A program made the translations under genes and the position numbers. Under the pieces are notes generated by a model, which saw nothing but the letters and a program-made list of their open reading frames with translations, was not told the origin of the DNA and made no database searches. Below, piece after piece: positions 19,930 through 29,441 of a stretch of 64,000 nucleotides of DNA. Positions within the stretch are counted from its first letter, which is position 1; the number at the start of each line of letters is the position of its first letter. Origin of the DNA: Streptomyces sp. TRM70350 (lineage in GTDB: Bacteria; Actinomycetota; Actinomycetes; Streptomycetales; Streptomycetaceae); the NCBI RefSeq assembly GCF_019219825.1, contig NZ_JAHUXH010000008.1:62001-126000 (forward strand). Reading direction: 5' to 3'.

Positions 19930-21413
19930 ACGGCACAGTCGGCTGGCTTCCCGCCCCCGCCGAGGACCTCTTCGGTACGGAGGCCACGGCCGAGGAGTCG
20001 TACGCGCTCCTGACCGTGGACGTACCGCCCACGTCCTGGACCGCCGCCCTGCGCACCGCCCGCGACGAGCTCGGCTGCACCTACTTCGACTGGCTGAGCG
20101 CGGTCGACGAACCGGGCACCGGCTTCCGCGTCTCGGCGCACCTGGTCGCCCTCGCCCCCGTACGCCGCCTGCTGCTGCGCACCACGGTCCCGCACGAGGC
20201 CCCCGTCCTCGCCTCCGCGGTCGAGGTCTACGCGGGCGCGGCCTGGCACGAACGCGAGACCCACGAGATGTTCGGCGTCACCTTCGAGGGCCACCCCGCC
20301 CTGGACCACCTCCTCCTGCCGGACACCTTCGAAGGCCACCCCCTTCGCAAGGACTTCGTCCTCGCCGCCCGCGTCGCCAAGGCCTGGCCCGGCGCGAAGG
20401 AGCCCGGCGAGTCCGAACACGGCGGCCCCAAGCGCCGCCAGATGCTCCCGCCGGGCGTCCCCGACCCGAACGAGTGGGGCCCCCTCAAGGGCCAACTCCC
20501 CCCGGCCCCGACCCGCCCGGCCCGGGGCACGGCCCGCCCTGCGGGCGACCGCCCCGTACGCCGCACCCGCACCGCGGCGGAGGGCTCCGCAAGCCAGCCG
20601 CCGCCGACCGCCGCCGGCACACCCACGGAGACCCCACCACCGACCGGCCCACGCCGAGCCCGGAGCGTGAGCGAGGGGTCGGTGTCGCAGCGTGGGGAGG
20701 GTTCCTCGGAGGGTGGGGCTGCTTCGGTGGCTCCTCGTCGTGGGCGGGGTGTGAGTGAGGGGTCCGCCTCCCAGCGCCCGGAGGGTACGGAGGCTGCCGC
20801 CGAGCAGGCAGGACCTGGACCTTCCGGTACGGCGGCCCCTGCGGGCCCCCGCCGTGCCCGCAGCGCATCCGAAGGTTCCGCCTCGCAGCGCGCCCAGGCA
20901 CCGGCGGCGGAGAAGCCGACCCGCCCGACCCGCCCGACCACCCCGCGCAGCCCCGACGCTCCGTGGCACCACGCCCGCCCGGCCTTCGACGAGCCCGAGG
21001 CCAAGGACGCGCAGGCGCAGGAGACCGAGGATGCGGAGGGGCCGGAGGACAGGGGCGCGGAGGGACCGGAGGGCGCGGAGGTGCCGGAGGGCGCGGAGGT
21101 GCCGGACGGCAAAGACGCGAAGGTGCCGGAGGGCAAAACCACGGAGGTGCCGGAGGCCAAGGGCGCTGGGCCGGAAGCCGAGGGAGCGACGGAGACGGAG
21201 GCCCGGACGGAAGCCAAGGCGAGCGAGGCTGAGCCGCCGCAGCGGCCTGCGCCCGAGCGCGCGGAGCCGGAGCCGGATCCGAGCCCGGAAGCCGAGCCGG
21301 AGCGCGACTCCCGGGCGCCCCAGACCCCGCTGGAGCCCCCCGCCCCCAAGGACTCGGCACCCGGCGAACCAACACCCCCCAGCCCCGAAGACCCCTCAGG
21401 AGGCCGACAGTGA
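19926..21413 (+). CDS. nuoC: NADH-quinone oxidoreductase-like subunit C with a long disordered C-terminal extension
   Basis: The first about 190 residues are a normal 30-kDa complex I subunit: [18 protein letters not shown] and [15 protein letters not shown] are the family signature. The remaining about 300 residues are unlike any NuoC. Residues 212-321 carry four copies of an RRxRSxSEGSxSQ motif, and the rest is Glu/Pro/Lys-rich ([14 protein letters not shown] and similar). The usual length is about 200-250 residues, so this 495-residue form is markedly extended. There is no NuoD domain in the extension. ATG at 19926 overlaps the nuoB stop; the stop overlaps the nuoH GTG start. Confidence 0.88.
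   Translation: MNGTVGWLPAPAEDLFGTEATAEESYALLTVDVPPTSWTAALRTARDELGCTYFDWLSAVDEPGTGFRVSAHLVALAPVRRLLLRTTVPHEAPVLASAVEVYAGAAWHERETHEMFGVTFEGHPALDHLLLPDTFEGHPLRKDFVLAARVAKAWPGAKEPGESEHGGPKRRQMLPPGVPDPNEWGPLKGQLPPAPTRPARGTARPAGDRPVRRTRTAAEGSASQPPPTAAGTPTETPPPTGPRRARSVSEGSVSQRGEGSSEGGAASVAPRRGRGVSEGSASQRPEGTEAAAEQAGPGPSGTAAPAGPRRARSASEGSASQRAQAPAAEKPTRPTRPTTPRSPDAPWHHARPAFDEPEAKDAQAQETEDAEGPEDRGAEGPEGAEVPEGAEVPDGKDAKVPEGKTTEVPEAKGAGPEAEGATETEARTEAKASEAEPPQRPAPERAEPEPDPSPEAEPERDSRAPQTPLEPPAPKDSAPGEPTPPSPEDPSGGRQ
20559..20888 (+). repeat. four-copy SEGSxSQ coding repeat in nuoC
   Basis: 39-nt units at 20559-20597, 20652-20690, 20736-20774 and 20850-20888 encode [39 protein letters not shown] and [13 protein letters not shown], separated by 45-75 nt of unrelated Pro/Ala/Gly-rich sequence. 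The copies are dispersed, not head to tail. Confidence 0.85.
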
Positions 21414-22378
21414 ACGACGTGCTCGACGTCGCCCTGCGACTCCTGATCGTCTTCGGCGTCTTCCTCACCTTCCCCTTGATCATCGGTCAGACCGAGCACA
21501 AGGTGATGGCCCATATGCAGGGCCGCCTCGGCCCCATGTACGCCGGTGGCTTCCACGGCTGGGCCCAGCTCGTCGCCGACGGCGTGAAGTTCGCGCAGAA
21601 GGAGGACGTCGTACCGGCGGGCGCGGACCGCCGTATCTTCCAGCTCGCCCCTGCCATAGCCCTCCTCCCGTATCTGCTGGTCCTGCTCGCCATCCCCGTC
21701 GGCCCCGGTGAGGGCGCGGTGGGTGTGGTGATCGACGCGGGCATCTTCTTCGTACTCGCCGTCATGGGCGTCGGCGTCCTCGGCTCGCTCATGGCCGGCT
21801 GGGCCAGCGCCAACAAGTTCTCCCTCCTCGGCGGCCTGCGCACCGCCGCCCAGCTGCTCGCCTACGAACTCCCGATGCTCCTCACCGCCGCCTCCGTCGC
21901 CATGGCGGCCGGCACGGTCTCCCTGCCCGGCATCCTCGACGCCTTCGAGTGGTGGTGGCTGCCCTGGCAGATCGTCGGCGCGATCGTGTTCTTCGTCGCG
22001 GGGCTGGCCGAGCTCCAGCGCCCGCCGTTCGACATGCCCGTCGCCGATTCGGAGATCATCTTCGGCGCGTACACCGAGTACACCGGCCTGCGTTTCGCCC
22101 TGTTCCTCCTCGCCGAGTACGCCGGGATCGTCGTCCTGTGCGGTCTGACCACCGTCCTCTTCCTGGGCGGCTGGCACGGCCCCTGGGGTGCCGACGGCCT
22201 CGGCTGGGTCTGGACCCTGCTGAAGGCGGCCGTGCTCGCCTTCATCGTGATCTGGTTGCGCGTCACCTACCCCCGGCTCCGCGAGGACCAGCTCCAGAAG
22301 CTCTCCTGGACCCTGCTCGTCCCCCTCTCCCTCGCCCAGATCGCCCTCACCGGCATCGTCAAGGTGGTGATCCAGTAG
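21410..22378 (+). CDS. nuoH: NADH-quinone oxidoreductase-like subunit H
   Basis: Membrane subunit that links the quinone cavity to the proton channels, 322 residues, eight helices. Conserved parts are seen: [21 protein letters not shown] at the start, [33 protein letters not shown], the hallmark loop, [20 protein letters not shown] with acidic channel residues, and [24 protein letters not shown] near the end. GTG start overlaps the nuoC stop. Length is slightly short compared with full-operon NuoH proteins of 400+ residues in actinobacteria, mainly at the C-terminus. Confidence 0.93.
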   Translation: MNDVLDVALRLLIVFGVFLTFPLIIGQTEHKVMAHMQGRLGPMYAGGFHGWAQLVADGVKFAQKEDVVPAGADRRIFQLAPAIALLPYLLVLLAIPVGPGEGAVGVVIDAGIFFVLAVMGVGVLGSLMAGWASANKFSLLGGLRTAAQLLAYELPMLLTAASVAMAAGTVSLPGILDAFEWWWLPWQIVGAIVFFVAGLAELQRPPFDMPVADSEIIFGAYTEYTGLRFALFLLAEYAGIVVLCGLTTVLFLGGWHGPWGADGLGWVWTLLKAAVLAFIVIWLRVTYPRLREDQLQKLSWTLLVPLSLAQIALTGIVKVVIQ

Positions 22379-22380
22379 CC

Positions 22381-23166
22381 ATGGCCGAGTCTCTCCCGCC
22401 CACCCGGCCCCGCATTCCCGGCAGCGGTCTCGCCAAGGGCTTGGCCGTCACCCTCCGCACGATGACGAAGAAGACCGTCACCGAGCAGTACCCGGACGTC
22501 CAGCCCGACCTGCCGCCCCGTACCCGCGGTGTGATCGGCCTGTTCGAGGAGAACTGCACGGTCTGCATGCTGTGCGCCCGGGAGTGCCCGGACTGGTGCA
22601 TCTACATCGACTCCCACAAGGAGACGGTCCCGCCCGCCGCCCCGGGCGGCCGCGAGCGCAGCCGTAACGTCCTCGACCGGTTCGCGATCGACTTCTCCCT
22701 GTGCATGTACTGCGGTATCTGCATTGAGGTCTGTCCTTTCGACGCTCTGTTCTGGTCCCCGGAGTTCGAGTACGCCGAGACCGACATCCGCGACCTCACC
22801 CACGAACGCGACAAGCTCCGCGAGTGGATGTGGACGGTGCCCGCCCCGCCTGCCCTCGACGCCGGCGCGGAGGAACCGAAGGAGGTCGCCGCCGCCCGCA
22901 AGACCGCCGAGAAGCTGGCCGCAGCCCAGACCGAGCCCAGCGAGCCCGCTGGTCGGCAGGGCGGCGAGCCCGCCGGTTCCCAGGGGGGCGGTCCCGCTGG
23001 TCGGCAGGGCAGCACGCCCGCCGGTCCCCACGGCGGCGGTCCCGCCGGTCCCCACGGCGGCGGTCCCGCCGGTCCCCACGGCGGCGGTCCCGCCGGTCCG
23101 CAGGGTGGCGAGCCCGCCGGTCCGCAGGGCGCCGAGCCGACCGATCCCCAGGGAGGAGCCTCATGA
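22381..23166 (+). CDS. nuoI: NADH-quinone oxidoreductase-like subunit I (two [4Fe-4S] clusters) with collagen-like tail
   Basis: Ferredoxin-like subunit, 261 residues. Cluster ligands are Cys59, 62, 65, 69 in [12 protein letters not shown] and Cys108, 111, 114, 118 in [12 protein letters not shown] (clusters N6a and N6b), so the electron path to NuoB is intact. Residues 188-259 are nine tandem 8-residue units of the form GPAGPHGG, a collagen-like Gly/Pro repeat absent from normal NuoI. The extra tail probably projects from the complex. As the first Fe-S subunit present here, it is the likely docking point for reduced ferredoxin, which is inference. Stop overlaps the nuoJ start. Confidence 0.92.
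   Translation: MAESLPPTRPRIPGSGLAKGLAVTLRTMTKKTVTEQYPDVQPDLPPRTRGVIGLFEENCTVCMLCARECPDWCIYIDSHKETVPPAAPGGRERSRNVLDRFAIDFSLCMYCGICIEVCPFDALFWSPEFEYAETDIRDLTHERDKLREWMWTVPAPPALDAGAEEPKEVAAARKTAEKLAAAQTEPSEPAGRQGGEPAGSQGGGPAGRQGSTPAGPHGGGPAGPHGGGPAGPHGGGPAGPQGGEPAGPQGAEPTDPQGGAS
22942..23157 (+). repeat. 24-bp coding tandem repeat (nine units) in nuoI
   Basis: Nine in-frame 24-nt units encode [12 protein letters not shown] octapeptides (variants [48 protein letters not shown]). The three central copies of CCCGCCGGTCCCCACGGCGG are essentially identical, so this part is recent. Confidence 0.92.
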
Positions 23167-23765
23167 CCCTCGCCGCGAGCCAGCACGGATTCCTCTCGCC
23201 GACCGGCGTCGAAATCGCCTTCCTCCTCGTCGGCGTGGTGACCTTCGCCGCCGCGATCGTCACCGTCACCACCCGGCAGCTGGTGCACGCCGCCCTGTGG
23301 CTCGTGGTGACCCTCGGCGGACTCGCCGTCGAGTACCTCCTGCTCACCGCCGAGTTCATCGCCTGGGTGCAGGTGCTGATCTACGTCGGTTCCGTCGTCG
23401 TCCTCCTCCTGTTCGGTCTGATGCTCACCAAGGCCCCCATCGGCCGCTCCCCGGACGCCGACTCCGGCAACCGCTGGGCCGCCCTCACCGTGGCCGTCGC
23501 CACGGCCGCCGCCCTGGTCTGGGTCGTCGTCGACGCCTTCCGCACGACCTGGATCGACCTGGACGATGCCCCCGCCGGCTCCACGGAGGTCACCGGCAAG
23601 GCCCTCTTCCAGAACTGGGTCCTCCCCTTCGAGGCCCTCTCCGTGCTCCTCCTCGCCGCGCTGGTCGGCGCGATCGTCCTGTCCCGCAAGGCGAAGGCGG
23701 ACGAGGCGACGGCCAGCCACGCGAGTGCCCCCGGCAGCCGAAGTGACAAGGACGGTGCCCGCTGA
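23163..23765 (+). CDS. nuoJ: NADH-quinone oxidoreductase-like subunit J
   Basis: Membrane subunit of 200 residues with five helices. The third helix region has [25 protein letters not shown], with the pi-bulge-type Gly-rich stretch conserved in Nuo[34 protein letters not shown] is the first pair. It helps couple quinone chemistry to the E-channel. The C-terminus is hydrophilic. ATGA overlap with nuoI and TGATG overlap with nuoK indicate coupled translation. Confidence 0.92.
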   Translation: MTLAASQHGFLSPTGVEIAFLLVGVVTFAAAIVTVTTRQLVHAALWLVVTLGGLAVEYLLLTAEFIAWVQVLIYVGSVVVLLLFGLMLTKAPIGRSPDADSGNRWAALTVAVATAAALVWVVVDAFRTTWIDLDDAPAGSTEVTGKALFQNWVLPFEALSVLLLAALVGAIVLSRKAKADEATASHASAPGSRSDKDGAR

Positions 23766-24157
23766 TGCACCTCGCCTACCCCGCCGTCCTGTCCGCCCTC
23801 CTGTTCTGCACCGGCCTGTACGGAGTCCTCGCCCGCCGCAACGCGATCCTGGTCCTGATGTCGGTCGAGCTGATGCTCAACGCTGTCAACCTCAACCTGG
23901 TCGCCTTCGACGTCTGGCTCAGCAGGACCGCCGAGGAGACCCTGCACTCCGGCCAGGCCCTGACCCTGTTCACCATCGCCATCGCGGCCGCCGAGATCGG
24001 CATCGGCCTCGCGATCGTCCTCGCCGTCTACCGCAACCGCGGCACCTCGGACATCGACAAGCTCCGCGACACCGCCGAGGGCCACGAGACCGACGGACCC
24101 GACGGCGAGGCCTCCGCGGCGGAGCCGGCCGCCGAGAAGGCTGAGGCCACCGCGTGA
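23765..24157 (+). CDS. nuoK: NADH-quinone oxidoreductase-like subunit K
   Basis: Membrane subunit of 130 residues with three helices, homologous to MrpC antiporter subunits. Typical segments are [34 protein letters not shown], whose Glu in SVELMLNA is the conserved proton-channel residue, and [26 protein letters not shown] with the second channel Glu. The acidic and Ala-rich tail of about 25 residues is longer than usual. Start ATG shares one base with the nuoJ stop. Confidence 0.93.
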   Translation: MHLAYPAVLSALLFCTGLYGVLARRNAILVLMSVELMLNAVNLNLVAFDVWLSRTAEETLHSGQALTLFTIAIAAAEIGIGLAIVLAVYRNRGTSDIDKLRDTAEGHETDGPDGEASAAEPAAEKAEATA

Positions 24158-26148
24158 CCACGACCACCCTCGCCTACCTCGTCCCTCTCCTTCCGTTCCT
24201 GGGCGCGGCCGCCGGTCTGCTCCTCGGCCGCACGGCTCCCGGCTTCGTCCGCCCGATCGCCGTCCTGCCGACGCTCGCCTCGCTCGTCCTCGCCGTCCTG
24301 GTCGCCGTCCGCCAGGGCGGCGACGAGGCCATCGACGCCGCCACCGAACTCACGCCCACCGGCTCGATCCCGATCGAACTCGCCGTGCACATCGACGGCT
24401 TCGCCGCCCTCGTCGCCGTCCTCGTCGGGTTCGTCGCGCTCTGCGTGCAGATCTACTCGACCGGCTATCTGCAGGACGACCCGCGCTACTCCTCCTACGC
24501 CGCGCTCGTCTCCCTGTTCACCTCCGCGATGCTCCTCGTCGTCTACTCGGGCGACCTGATGGTGCTGCTGGTCGGCTGGGAAGTGATGGGCATCTGCTCC
24601 TACTTCCTGGTCGGTCACTACTGGGAGACCCCGGAGGCCCGCGCCGCCTCCCTGAAGGCCTTCCTGGTCACCAAGCTCGGTGACGTTCCCTTCCTGATCG
24701 GTCTGTTCGCGCTCGCCGTCGACGCGGGGTCGTTCCGCATCACGCGCGTGCTCGGCGCCGTCGCGAACGGCGGACTCGACCACCCCACGCTGATCGCCCT
24801 GCTGCTCCTCGCCGGTGTGGCGGGCAAGTCGGCGCAGTTCCCGCTGCACTCCTGGCTGCCCGACGCGATGGCGGGCCCCACGCCCGTCTCCGCGCTGATC
24901 CACGCCGCGACGATGGTCGCCGCCGGTGTCTACTTCATCGCCCGTCTCCTCCCCGTCTTCCAGGCCTCCTCGGCCGCGATGGTCGTGCTCGCCGTCATGG
25001 CCGCCGTCACCATGGCGGGCTCGGGTCTCGCGGCGCTCGCCCAGGACGACATCAAGCGCGTCCTCGCCTACTCGACGATCGGCCAGCTCGGCTACATGAC
25101 CGGCGCCCTGGCCGTCGGCGACCGCGGCGCCGCCGTCTTCCACCTCCTGTCCCACGGCGCCTTCAAGGCGCTGCTGTTCCTGGCGGCGGGCGTGATCATC
25201 CACGCCGCCGGCACCAACTCACTGGCCGCCATGTCCCGCATGGGCGGCCTGCGCGACCGCGTCCCCGACGCCTACTGGACGATGACCGTGGCGCTCCTCG
25301 CGCTCGCCGCGATCCCGCCCTTCAGCGGCTTCTTCTCCAAGGAGTCCGTCCTCGCCGCCGCCGAGCACGTCACCACCGGCCACACCGAGCACATCCCCGG
25401 CGCCGCGGGCTGGATCGTGCTGGTCGCCGGCCTGGTCACGGCCCTGCTCACCGCCGCGTACGCGATGCGCCTGTGGCTGCTCGCCTTCCGCGGCCACGGC
25501 ACCGAGGCCCCCGACCACGGCAGGCAGCCCCTGACCATGACCGTGGTGCTGTGGGTGCTCGCCGCCCCGTCACTCGCCCTGGGCGGACTGGCGTACCAGT
25601 CGCTGCCCGGCTGGTTCGACGGCGGTGAGCTGACCCCGACCCTCACCACGTCCGTGCTGGGCACGGGCCTGGCCCTGGTCGGCGGCATCGCCACCTACGC
25701 CGCCTGGCGGCACACCAGCACGCTCGCGGCCCGCGTCCCGCTGGGTGCGGTCGCGGCCCACCCGGAGGGTGACGCCGCGCAGGTCGAGGCCGAGGCCATC
25801 GCCACCCACGAGCCCGCCTACGGCGACGTGGCCCACGCACCCGACCCGGCGGACCCGGGACGGCTGCTGCTCGGCCCGCTGCACCGGCACGCCGCCGCCG
25901 GCTTCCACCTGGACGCCGTGTACTCGGCGCTGTTCGTCCGCCCGGTCCGGGGCGGCGCCAGTCTGGTCCGGTTCCTCGACCGCGAGGTCGTCGACACCTA
26001 CGTACGCGGGGCGGGCACCCTGCCCCGCTGGCTTGGAGCCGCCGTCCGGCGCGCCCAGACCGGCAATGTGCAGACCTATGTGAGCGCGCTGCTCGCCGGC
26101 ACCGTCGTCCTGGTGGTCGCCGCCGTCCTCGTCGCCACGGGAGCGTGA
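24154..26148 (+). CDS. nuoL: NADH-quinone oxidoreductase-like subunit L (antiporter-like)
   Basis: Largest proton-pumping subunit, 664 residues, with the MrpA/NuoL antiporter fold. Seen: [21 protein letters not shown] with a channel Glu, [42 protein letters not shown], the family core with channel Lys and the discontinuous helix, and [19 protein letters not shown]. The C-terminal part contains the long lateral helix region and a terminal helix ([13 protein letters not shown]). GTG start overlaps the nuoK stop by 4 nt. All key channel residues visible by eye are intact, so proton translocation is plausible. Confidence 0.94.
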   Translation: MTTTTLAYLVPLLPFLGAAAGLLLGRTAPGFVRPIAVLPTLASLVLAVLVAVRQGGDEAIDAATELTPTGSIPIELAVHIDGFAALVAVLVGFVALCVQIYSTGYLQDDPRYSSYAALVSLFTSAMLLVVYSGDLMVLLVGWEVMGICSYFLVGHYWETPEARAASLKAFLVTKLGDVPFLIGLFALAVDAGSFRITRVLGAVANGGLDHPTLIALLLLAGVAGKSAQFPLHSWLPDAMAGPTPVSALIHAATMVAAGVYFIARLLPVFQASSAAMVVLAVMAAVTMAGSGLAALAQDDIKRVLAYSTIGQLGYMTGALAVGDRGAAVFHLLSHGAFKALLFLAAGVIIHAAGTNSLAAMSRMGGLRDRVPDAYWTMTVALLALAAIPPFSGFFSKESVLAAAEHVTTGHTEHIPGAAGWIVLVAGLVTALLTAAYAMRLWLLAFRGHGTEAPDHGRQPLTMTVVLWVLAAPSLALGGLAYQSLPGWFDGGELTPTLTTSVLGTGLALVGGIATYAAWRHTSTLAARVPLGAVAAHPEGDAAQVEAEAIATHEPAYGDVAHAPDPADPGRLLLGPLHRHAAAGFHLDAVYSALFVRPVRGGASLVRFLDREVVDTYVRGAGTLPRWLGAAVRRAQTGNVQTYVSALLAGTVVLVVAAVLVATGA

Positions 26149-26154
26149 GCAGGC

Positions 26155-27729
26155 GTGATCGATATCAACGAGTCCGTGATGCAGTTCCTTCTCGCGTTCG
26201 TCGTCGTCGGCCCGCTCCTCGGCGCCGCCGCCGCTCTCCTGCCGGCCCCGCCCGGGCTGAAGGGGAAGTCGCCCGAGCAGGCCGTGCTGCGGCACGGCGT
26301 GACCGTGACCGGCGCGGTCCTCGCCGCCGCGATCGTCCTGGCGCTCGGCTTCGACCACGGCCAGCCGTCGAAGATGCAGGCCAGCACGGACATCAGCTGG
26401 ATCCCCGCACTCGACGTGCGGATCCACCTCGGCATCGACGGCATTTCCCTCCCCCTTGTCGTCCTGACCGCGCTGCTGACCTTCCTCTGCGCGCTCTACT
26501 CGTACTTCAAGATGCCCGCGGGCCCGACCCCGAAGGCCTTCGTCGCACTGCTGCTCGTCCTGGAGTCCGGCACCCTCGCCACCTTCGCCGTCCTCGACCT
26601 GCTGCTGTTCTTCCTCGCCTTCGAGATGGTCCTGATCCCGATGTACTTCCTCATCGCCCGCTGGGGCGGCGAGGGGCGGACGCAGGCCGCCTGGAAGTTC
26701 ATCCTCTTCACGCTGCTCGGTTCCGTGGTCATGCTGCTCGGCCTGCTCCTGATCGGAATCACGGCGGGCACATTCGACATGGTGGCACTCGCCACTGACA
26801 ACGGCCGCTCGCTGACCACATCCGTGCAGGTCATCGCGGTTCTGGCGGTCGGGATCGGACTCGCGGTCAAGACGCCGATGTGGCCGCTGCACAGCTGGCT
26901 GCCGGACGCCCACACCGCCGCGCCGACCGTCGGCTCGGTCCTGCTGGCCGGCGTACTGCTGAAGATGGGTACGTACGGGTTCGTTCGAATTCTGCTGCCG
27001 ATCACGCCGGACGGATTCCGCACCTTCGCCCCCTACCTCGCCGCCTTCGCCGTCGTCGGGATCATCTACGGATCGCTGGCCTGCCTCGCCCTCGCCAAGC
27101 AAGGCGCGAAGGGCGACCTCAAACGCCTCATCGCCTACTCCTCCGTCGGCCACATGGGCTTCGTCCTGCTCGGCATCGCCACCATGACCCCCACCGGCGT
27201 GAACGGCGCCCTGTTCGCCAACATCGCCCACGGCCTCATCACCGGCCTGCTGTTCTTCCTGGTCGGCGCGCTGAAGGACCGCACCGGCAGCACCGACCTC
27301 GACGCCCTCGCCGACAAGACCGGCGCCGCGCTGTACGGCAAGGCCCCGCGCTTCGGAGGCCTGCTCGCCTTCGGTGCCGTCGCCTCCCTCGGCCTGCCGG
27401 GCCTCGCCGGGTTCTGGGGCGAGATGCTGGCGCTGTTCGGCGCGTTCCAGCCCGCCGCCGGCCTCAGCCGCCCCGCCTTCCTCACCTTCATGGCGATCGG
27501 CGCGTTCGGCACCCTGCTCACCGCCGCGTACCTGCTCGTCGTGGTCCGCCGGGTCTGCATGGGCGTCGTACCCCAGGACGCACCCAAGCTCGCCGACGTG
27601 CACATGTATGAGTACGCGGCGTGGACCCCGCTGGTCGCCCTCACCGTCGTCGCCGGACTCTGGCCGAAGGCCCTCCTCGGCCTGACCGACCCGGCCGTGC
27701 AGCAGCTCCTCGCAGGAGGCACCCGATGA
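26155..27729 (+). CDS. nuoM: NADH-quinone oxidoreductase-like subunit M (antiporter-like)
   Basis: Proton-pumping membrane subunit of 524 residues. Family features include DGISLPLVVLTALLTFLCALYSYF, LDLLLFFLAFEMVLIPMYFLIARWGGEGR with channel Glu, [27 protein letters not shown] with channel Lys, and SSVGHMGFVLLGIATMTPTGVNGA. GTG at 26155 follows GTGAGC with a 6-nt gap from the nuoL stop. Length is normal for NuoM. It sits between NuoL and NuoN as in complete complex I operons. Confidence 0.94.
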   Translation: MIDINESVMQFLLAFVVVGPLLGAAAALLPAPPGLKGKSPEQAVLRHGVTVTGAVLAAAIVLALGFDHGQPSKMQASTDISWIPALDVRIHLGIDGISLPLVVLTALLTFLCALYSYFKMPAGPTPKAFVALLLVLESGTLATFAVLDLLLFFLAFEMVLIPMYFLIARWGGEGRTQAAWKFILFTLLGSVVMLLGLLLIGITAGTFDMVALATDNGRSLTTSVQVIAVLAVGIGLAVKTPMWPLHSWLPDAHTAAPTVGSVLLAGVLLKMGTYGFVRILLPITPDGFRTFAPYLAAFAVVGIIYGSLACLALAKQGAKGDLKRLIAYSSVGHMGFVLLGIATMTPTGVNGALFANIAHGLITGLLFFLVGALKDRTGSTDLDALADKTGAALYGKAPRFGGLLAFGAVASLGLPGLAGFWGEMLALFGAFQPAAGLSRPAFLTFMAIGAFGTLLTAAYLLVVVRRVCMGVVPQDAPKLADVHMYEYAAWTPLVALTVVAGLWPKALLGLTDPAVQQLLAGGTR

Positions 27730-29249
27730 GCTCCCTGGCCCAGTCACCGGTCGAGTCCCTGGTCCAGTCCGTCGACTGGCTCGCCATCGCGCCGCCCACC
27801 ATCGCAGCCGTGGTCGCCCTCGCCGTCCTGGTCGCCGACCTGTTCGTCGGCGACACCAAAAAGGCGCTCCTCGGGTGGGTGTCCGTGGCCGGTCTCGCCG
27901 TGTCCACGCTGATGCTGCTGCCGCTCCTGGACGGCGACCGCTCCACCTTCTGCCTCATCGGCGACGCCGACGTGTGCAGCTACACGGCGGACCGGTTCAC
28001 GCTCGTCATCCAGTTCCTGGTCCTCGGCGGCGCCCTCCTGACGGCCCTGCTGTCCGTCACGGCCGTCAAGGACGCGCGCGGAGGACTCCCCGAAGGGGAG
28101 TTCTGGTTCCTGCTGCTCTCCTCCGCGGCCGGCGCCGCCCTCCTGCCGGCCTCCCGCGACCTCGCCACGCTGATCGTCGCCCTGGAGGTCGCCTCCCTGC
28201 CCGCGTTCGCCCTGGTCGGCATCCGGCACGGCGACAAGAGGTCCTCCGAGGCGGCCCTGAAGTTCTTCCTGTCGTCGGTCACCGCGACCGCCGTCAGCCT
28301 CATGGGCATCAGCTTCGTGTACGCCGCCACCGGCACCCTCTACCTGACCCAGATCGCCGAACGCATCCAGGACGTCGACGGACAGCTGCACACCCTCGCG
28401 CAGACCGGCGTCGTCCTCACCCTCATCGGCTTCGCCTTCAAGACGGCCGCCGTGCCGTTCCACTTCTGGGTGCCCGACACCTATGTGGGCGCCCCGCTGC
28501 CGGTCGCGGCCTATTTGTCGGTGGTCGGCAAGGCTGTCGGCTTCTCCGGGCTGATCCTCGTCACGGTCATCGCCTTCCCGTCGTACGCCGACGTCTGGGG
28601 CCCGGCCCTGGCCGCCCTGGCCGCCCTCACCATGACCGTCGGCAACGTCGGCGCCCTCCGGCAGCAGGGCACGCGCGCGTACAGCGCGGTACGCCTGCTC
28701 GCCTGGTCGTCCGTCGGCCAGGCCGGTTACCTCCTGGTGCCGATCGCCGCCGCCGCGTACTCCGACGACGCCGAGCACTCGATCGGCTCCACGGTCGCCT
28801 ACGCGCTCATGTACGCCGCTGTGAACCTGGGCGCCTTCGCGGTGGCCGCACTGGTGGGTCGTACGAGGACCCTCAACCGCGTCAGCGACTACCGGGGCCT
28901 GTACGCCTCGAACCCCGTGACGGCGCTGCTGCTGGCCTTCTTCCTGCTCTGCCTGGCCGGGCTGCCGCCGGGCATCATCGGCCTGTTCGCCAAGGTCACC
29001 GTCTTCTCCGCGGCCGTCGACGCGGGCCTCGGCTGGCTGGCCGTGGTGATGGCCGTCAACGTGGTGATCGCGCTGTTCTACTACCTCCAATGGACGGCCC
29101 TGCTGTTCCGCGCCCCCGAGGCAGAGCCCGCCAAGCACCTCGTCCCGGCCCCCCTCACGGCGGCGATCGCGCTGACCGCCGTCCTCGGCATCGGCCTGTC
29201 CGGAGCACCCCAGCTGGTCCTGCGCTTCGCGGACACCGGGCTCTTCTAG
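27726..29249 (+). CDS. nuoN: NADH-quinone oxidoreductase-like subunit N (antiporter-like)
   Basis: Last gene of the incomplete nuo set, 507 residues, antiporter-like membrane subunit. GEFWFLLLSSAAGAALLPASRDLATLIVALEVASLP, then LIGFAFKTAAVPFHFWVPDTYVGAPLPVAAYLS and LAWSSVGQAGYLLVPIA are characteristic of NuoN. ATG at 27726 overlaps the nuoM stop (ATGA). The operon ends here; htpX begins 192 bp further. With subunits A-C and H-N but no D-G, the encoded complex keeps a full membrane arm with part of the quinone/Fe-S arm. Confidence 0.94.
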   Translation: MSSLAQSPVESLVQSVDWLAIAPPTIAAVVALAVLVADLFVGDTKKALLGWVSVAGLAVSTLMLLPLLDGDRSTFCLIGDADVCSYTADRFTLVIQFLVLGGALLTALLSVTAVKDARGGLPEGEFWFLLLSSAAGAALLPASRDLATLIVALEVASLPAFALVGIRHGDKRSSEAALKFFLSSVTATAVSLMGISFVYAATGTLYLTQIAERIQDVDGQLHTLAQTGVVLTLIGFAFKTAAVPFHFWVPDTYVGAPLPVAAYLSVVGKAVGFSGLILVTVIAFPSYADVWGPALAALAALTMTVGNVGALRQQGTRAYSAVRLLAWSSVGQAGYLLVPIAAAAYSDDAEHSIGSTVAYALMYAAVNLGAFAVAALVGRTRTLNRVSDYRGLYASNPVTALLLAFFLLCLAGLPPGIIGLFAKVTVFSAAVDAGLGWLAVVMAVNVVIALFYYLQWTALLFRAPEAEPAKHLVPAPLTAAIALTAVLGIGLSGAPQLVLRFADTGLF

Positions 29250-29337
29250 ACACTCACCCGGACTGCCGGGCGCCCTCACCCGGACGGCCGACGTGCGCCG
29301 CCGCACGCACAAGGGAACTAGTGGCCGTCGCCTCGCG

Positions 29338-29346
29338 TTGTCCACA
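29338..29346 (+). promoter_or_regulatory. DnaA box (TTGTCCACA) upstream of htpX
   Basis: An exact TTGTCCACA, the preferred Streptomyces DnaA box, 96 nt before the htpX start. Isolated boxes can occur by chance, but two more lie 1.4 kb away. Confidence 0.5.
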
Positions 29347-29441
29347 TCGGGAGGGTCCACTGGACGTGTCACCACGGCACCAGCGGGACCGGAGATCAAC
29401 AAGCAAAGGGTTCCCCTGCTGCACCACTTGGAGGGCGTACC

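Noticed and set aside
19926..21413. A NuoCD fusion supplying the missing NuoD
   Set aside because: The C-terminal extension is low complexity and lacks every NuoD 49-kDa motif.
22942..23157. CRISPR-like array in the regularly repeated 24-bp units
   Set aside because: Units are contiguous with no unique spacers, and they are in frame within nuoI; no cas genes are nearby.
25570..27747. Long minus-strand frame across nuoL and nuoM
   Set aside because: Composition is low-complexity Gly/Arg/Glu typical of antisense frames; both plus-strand genes are intact antiporter subunits.
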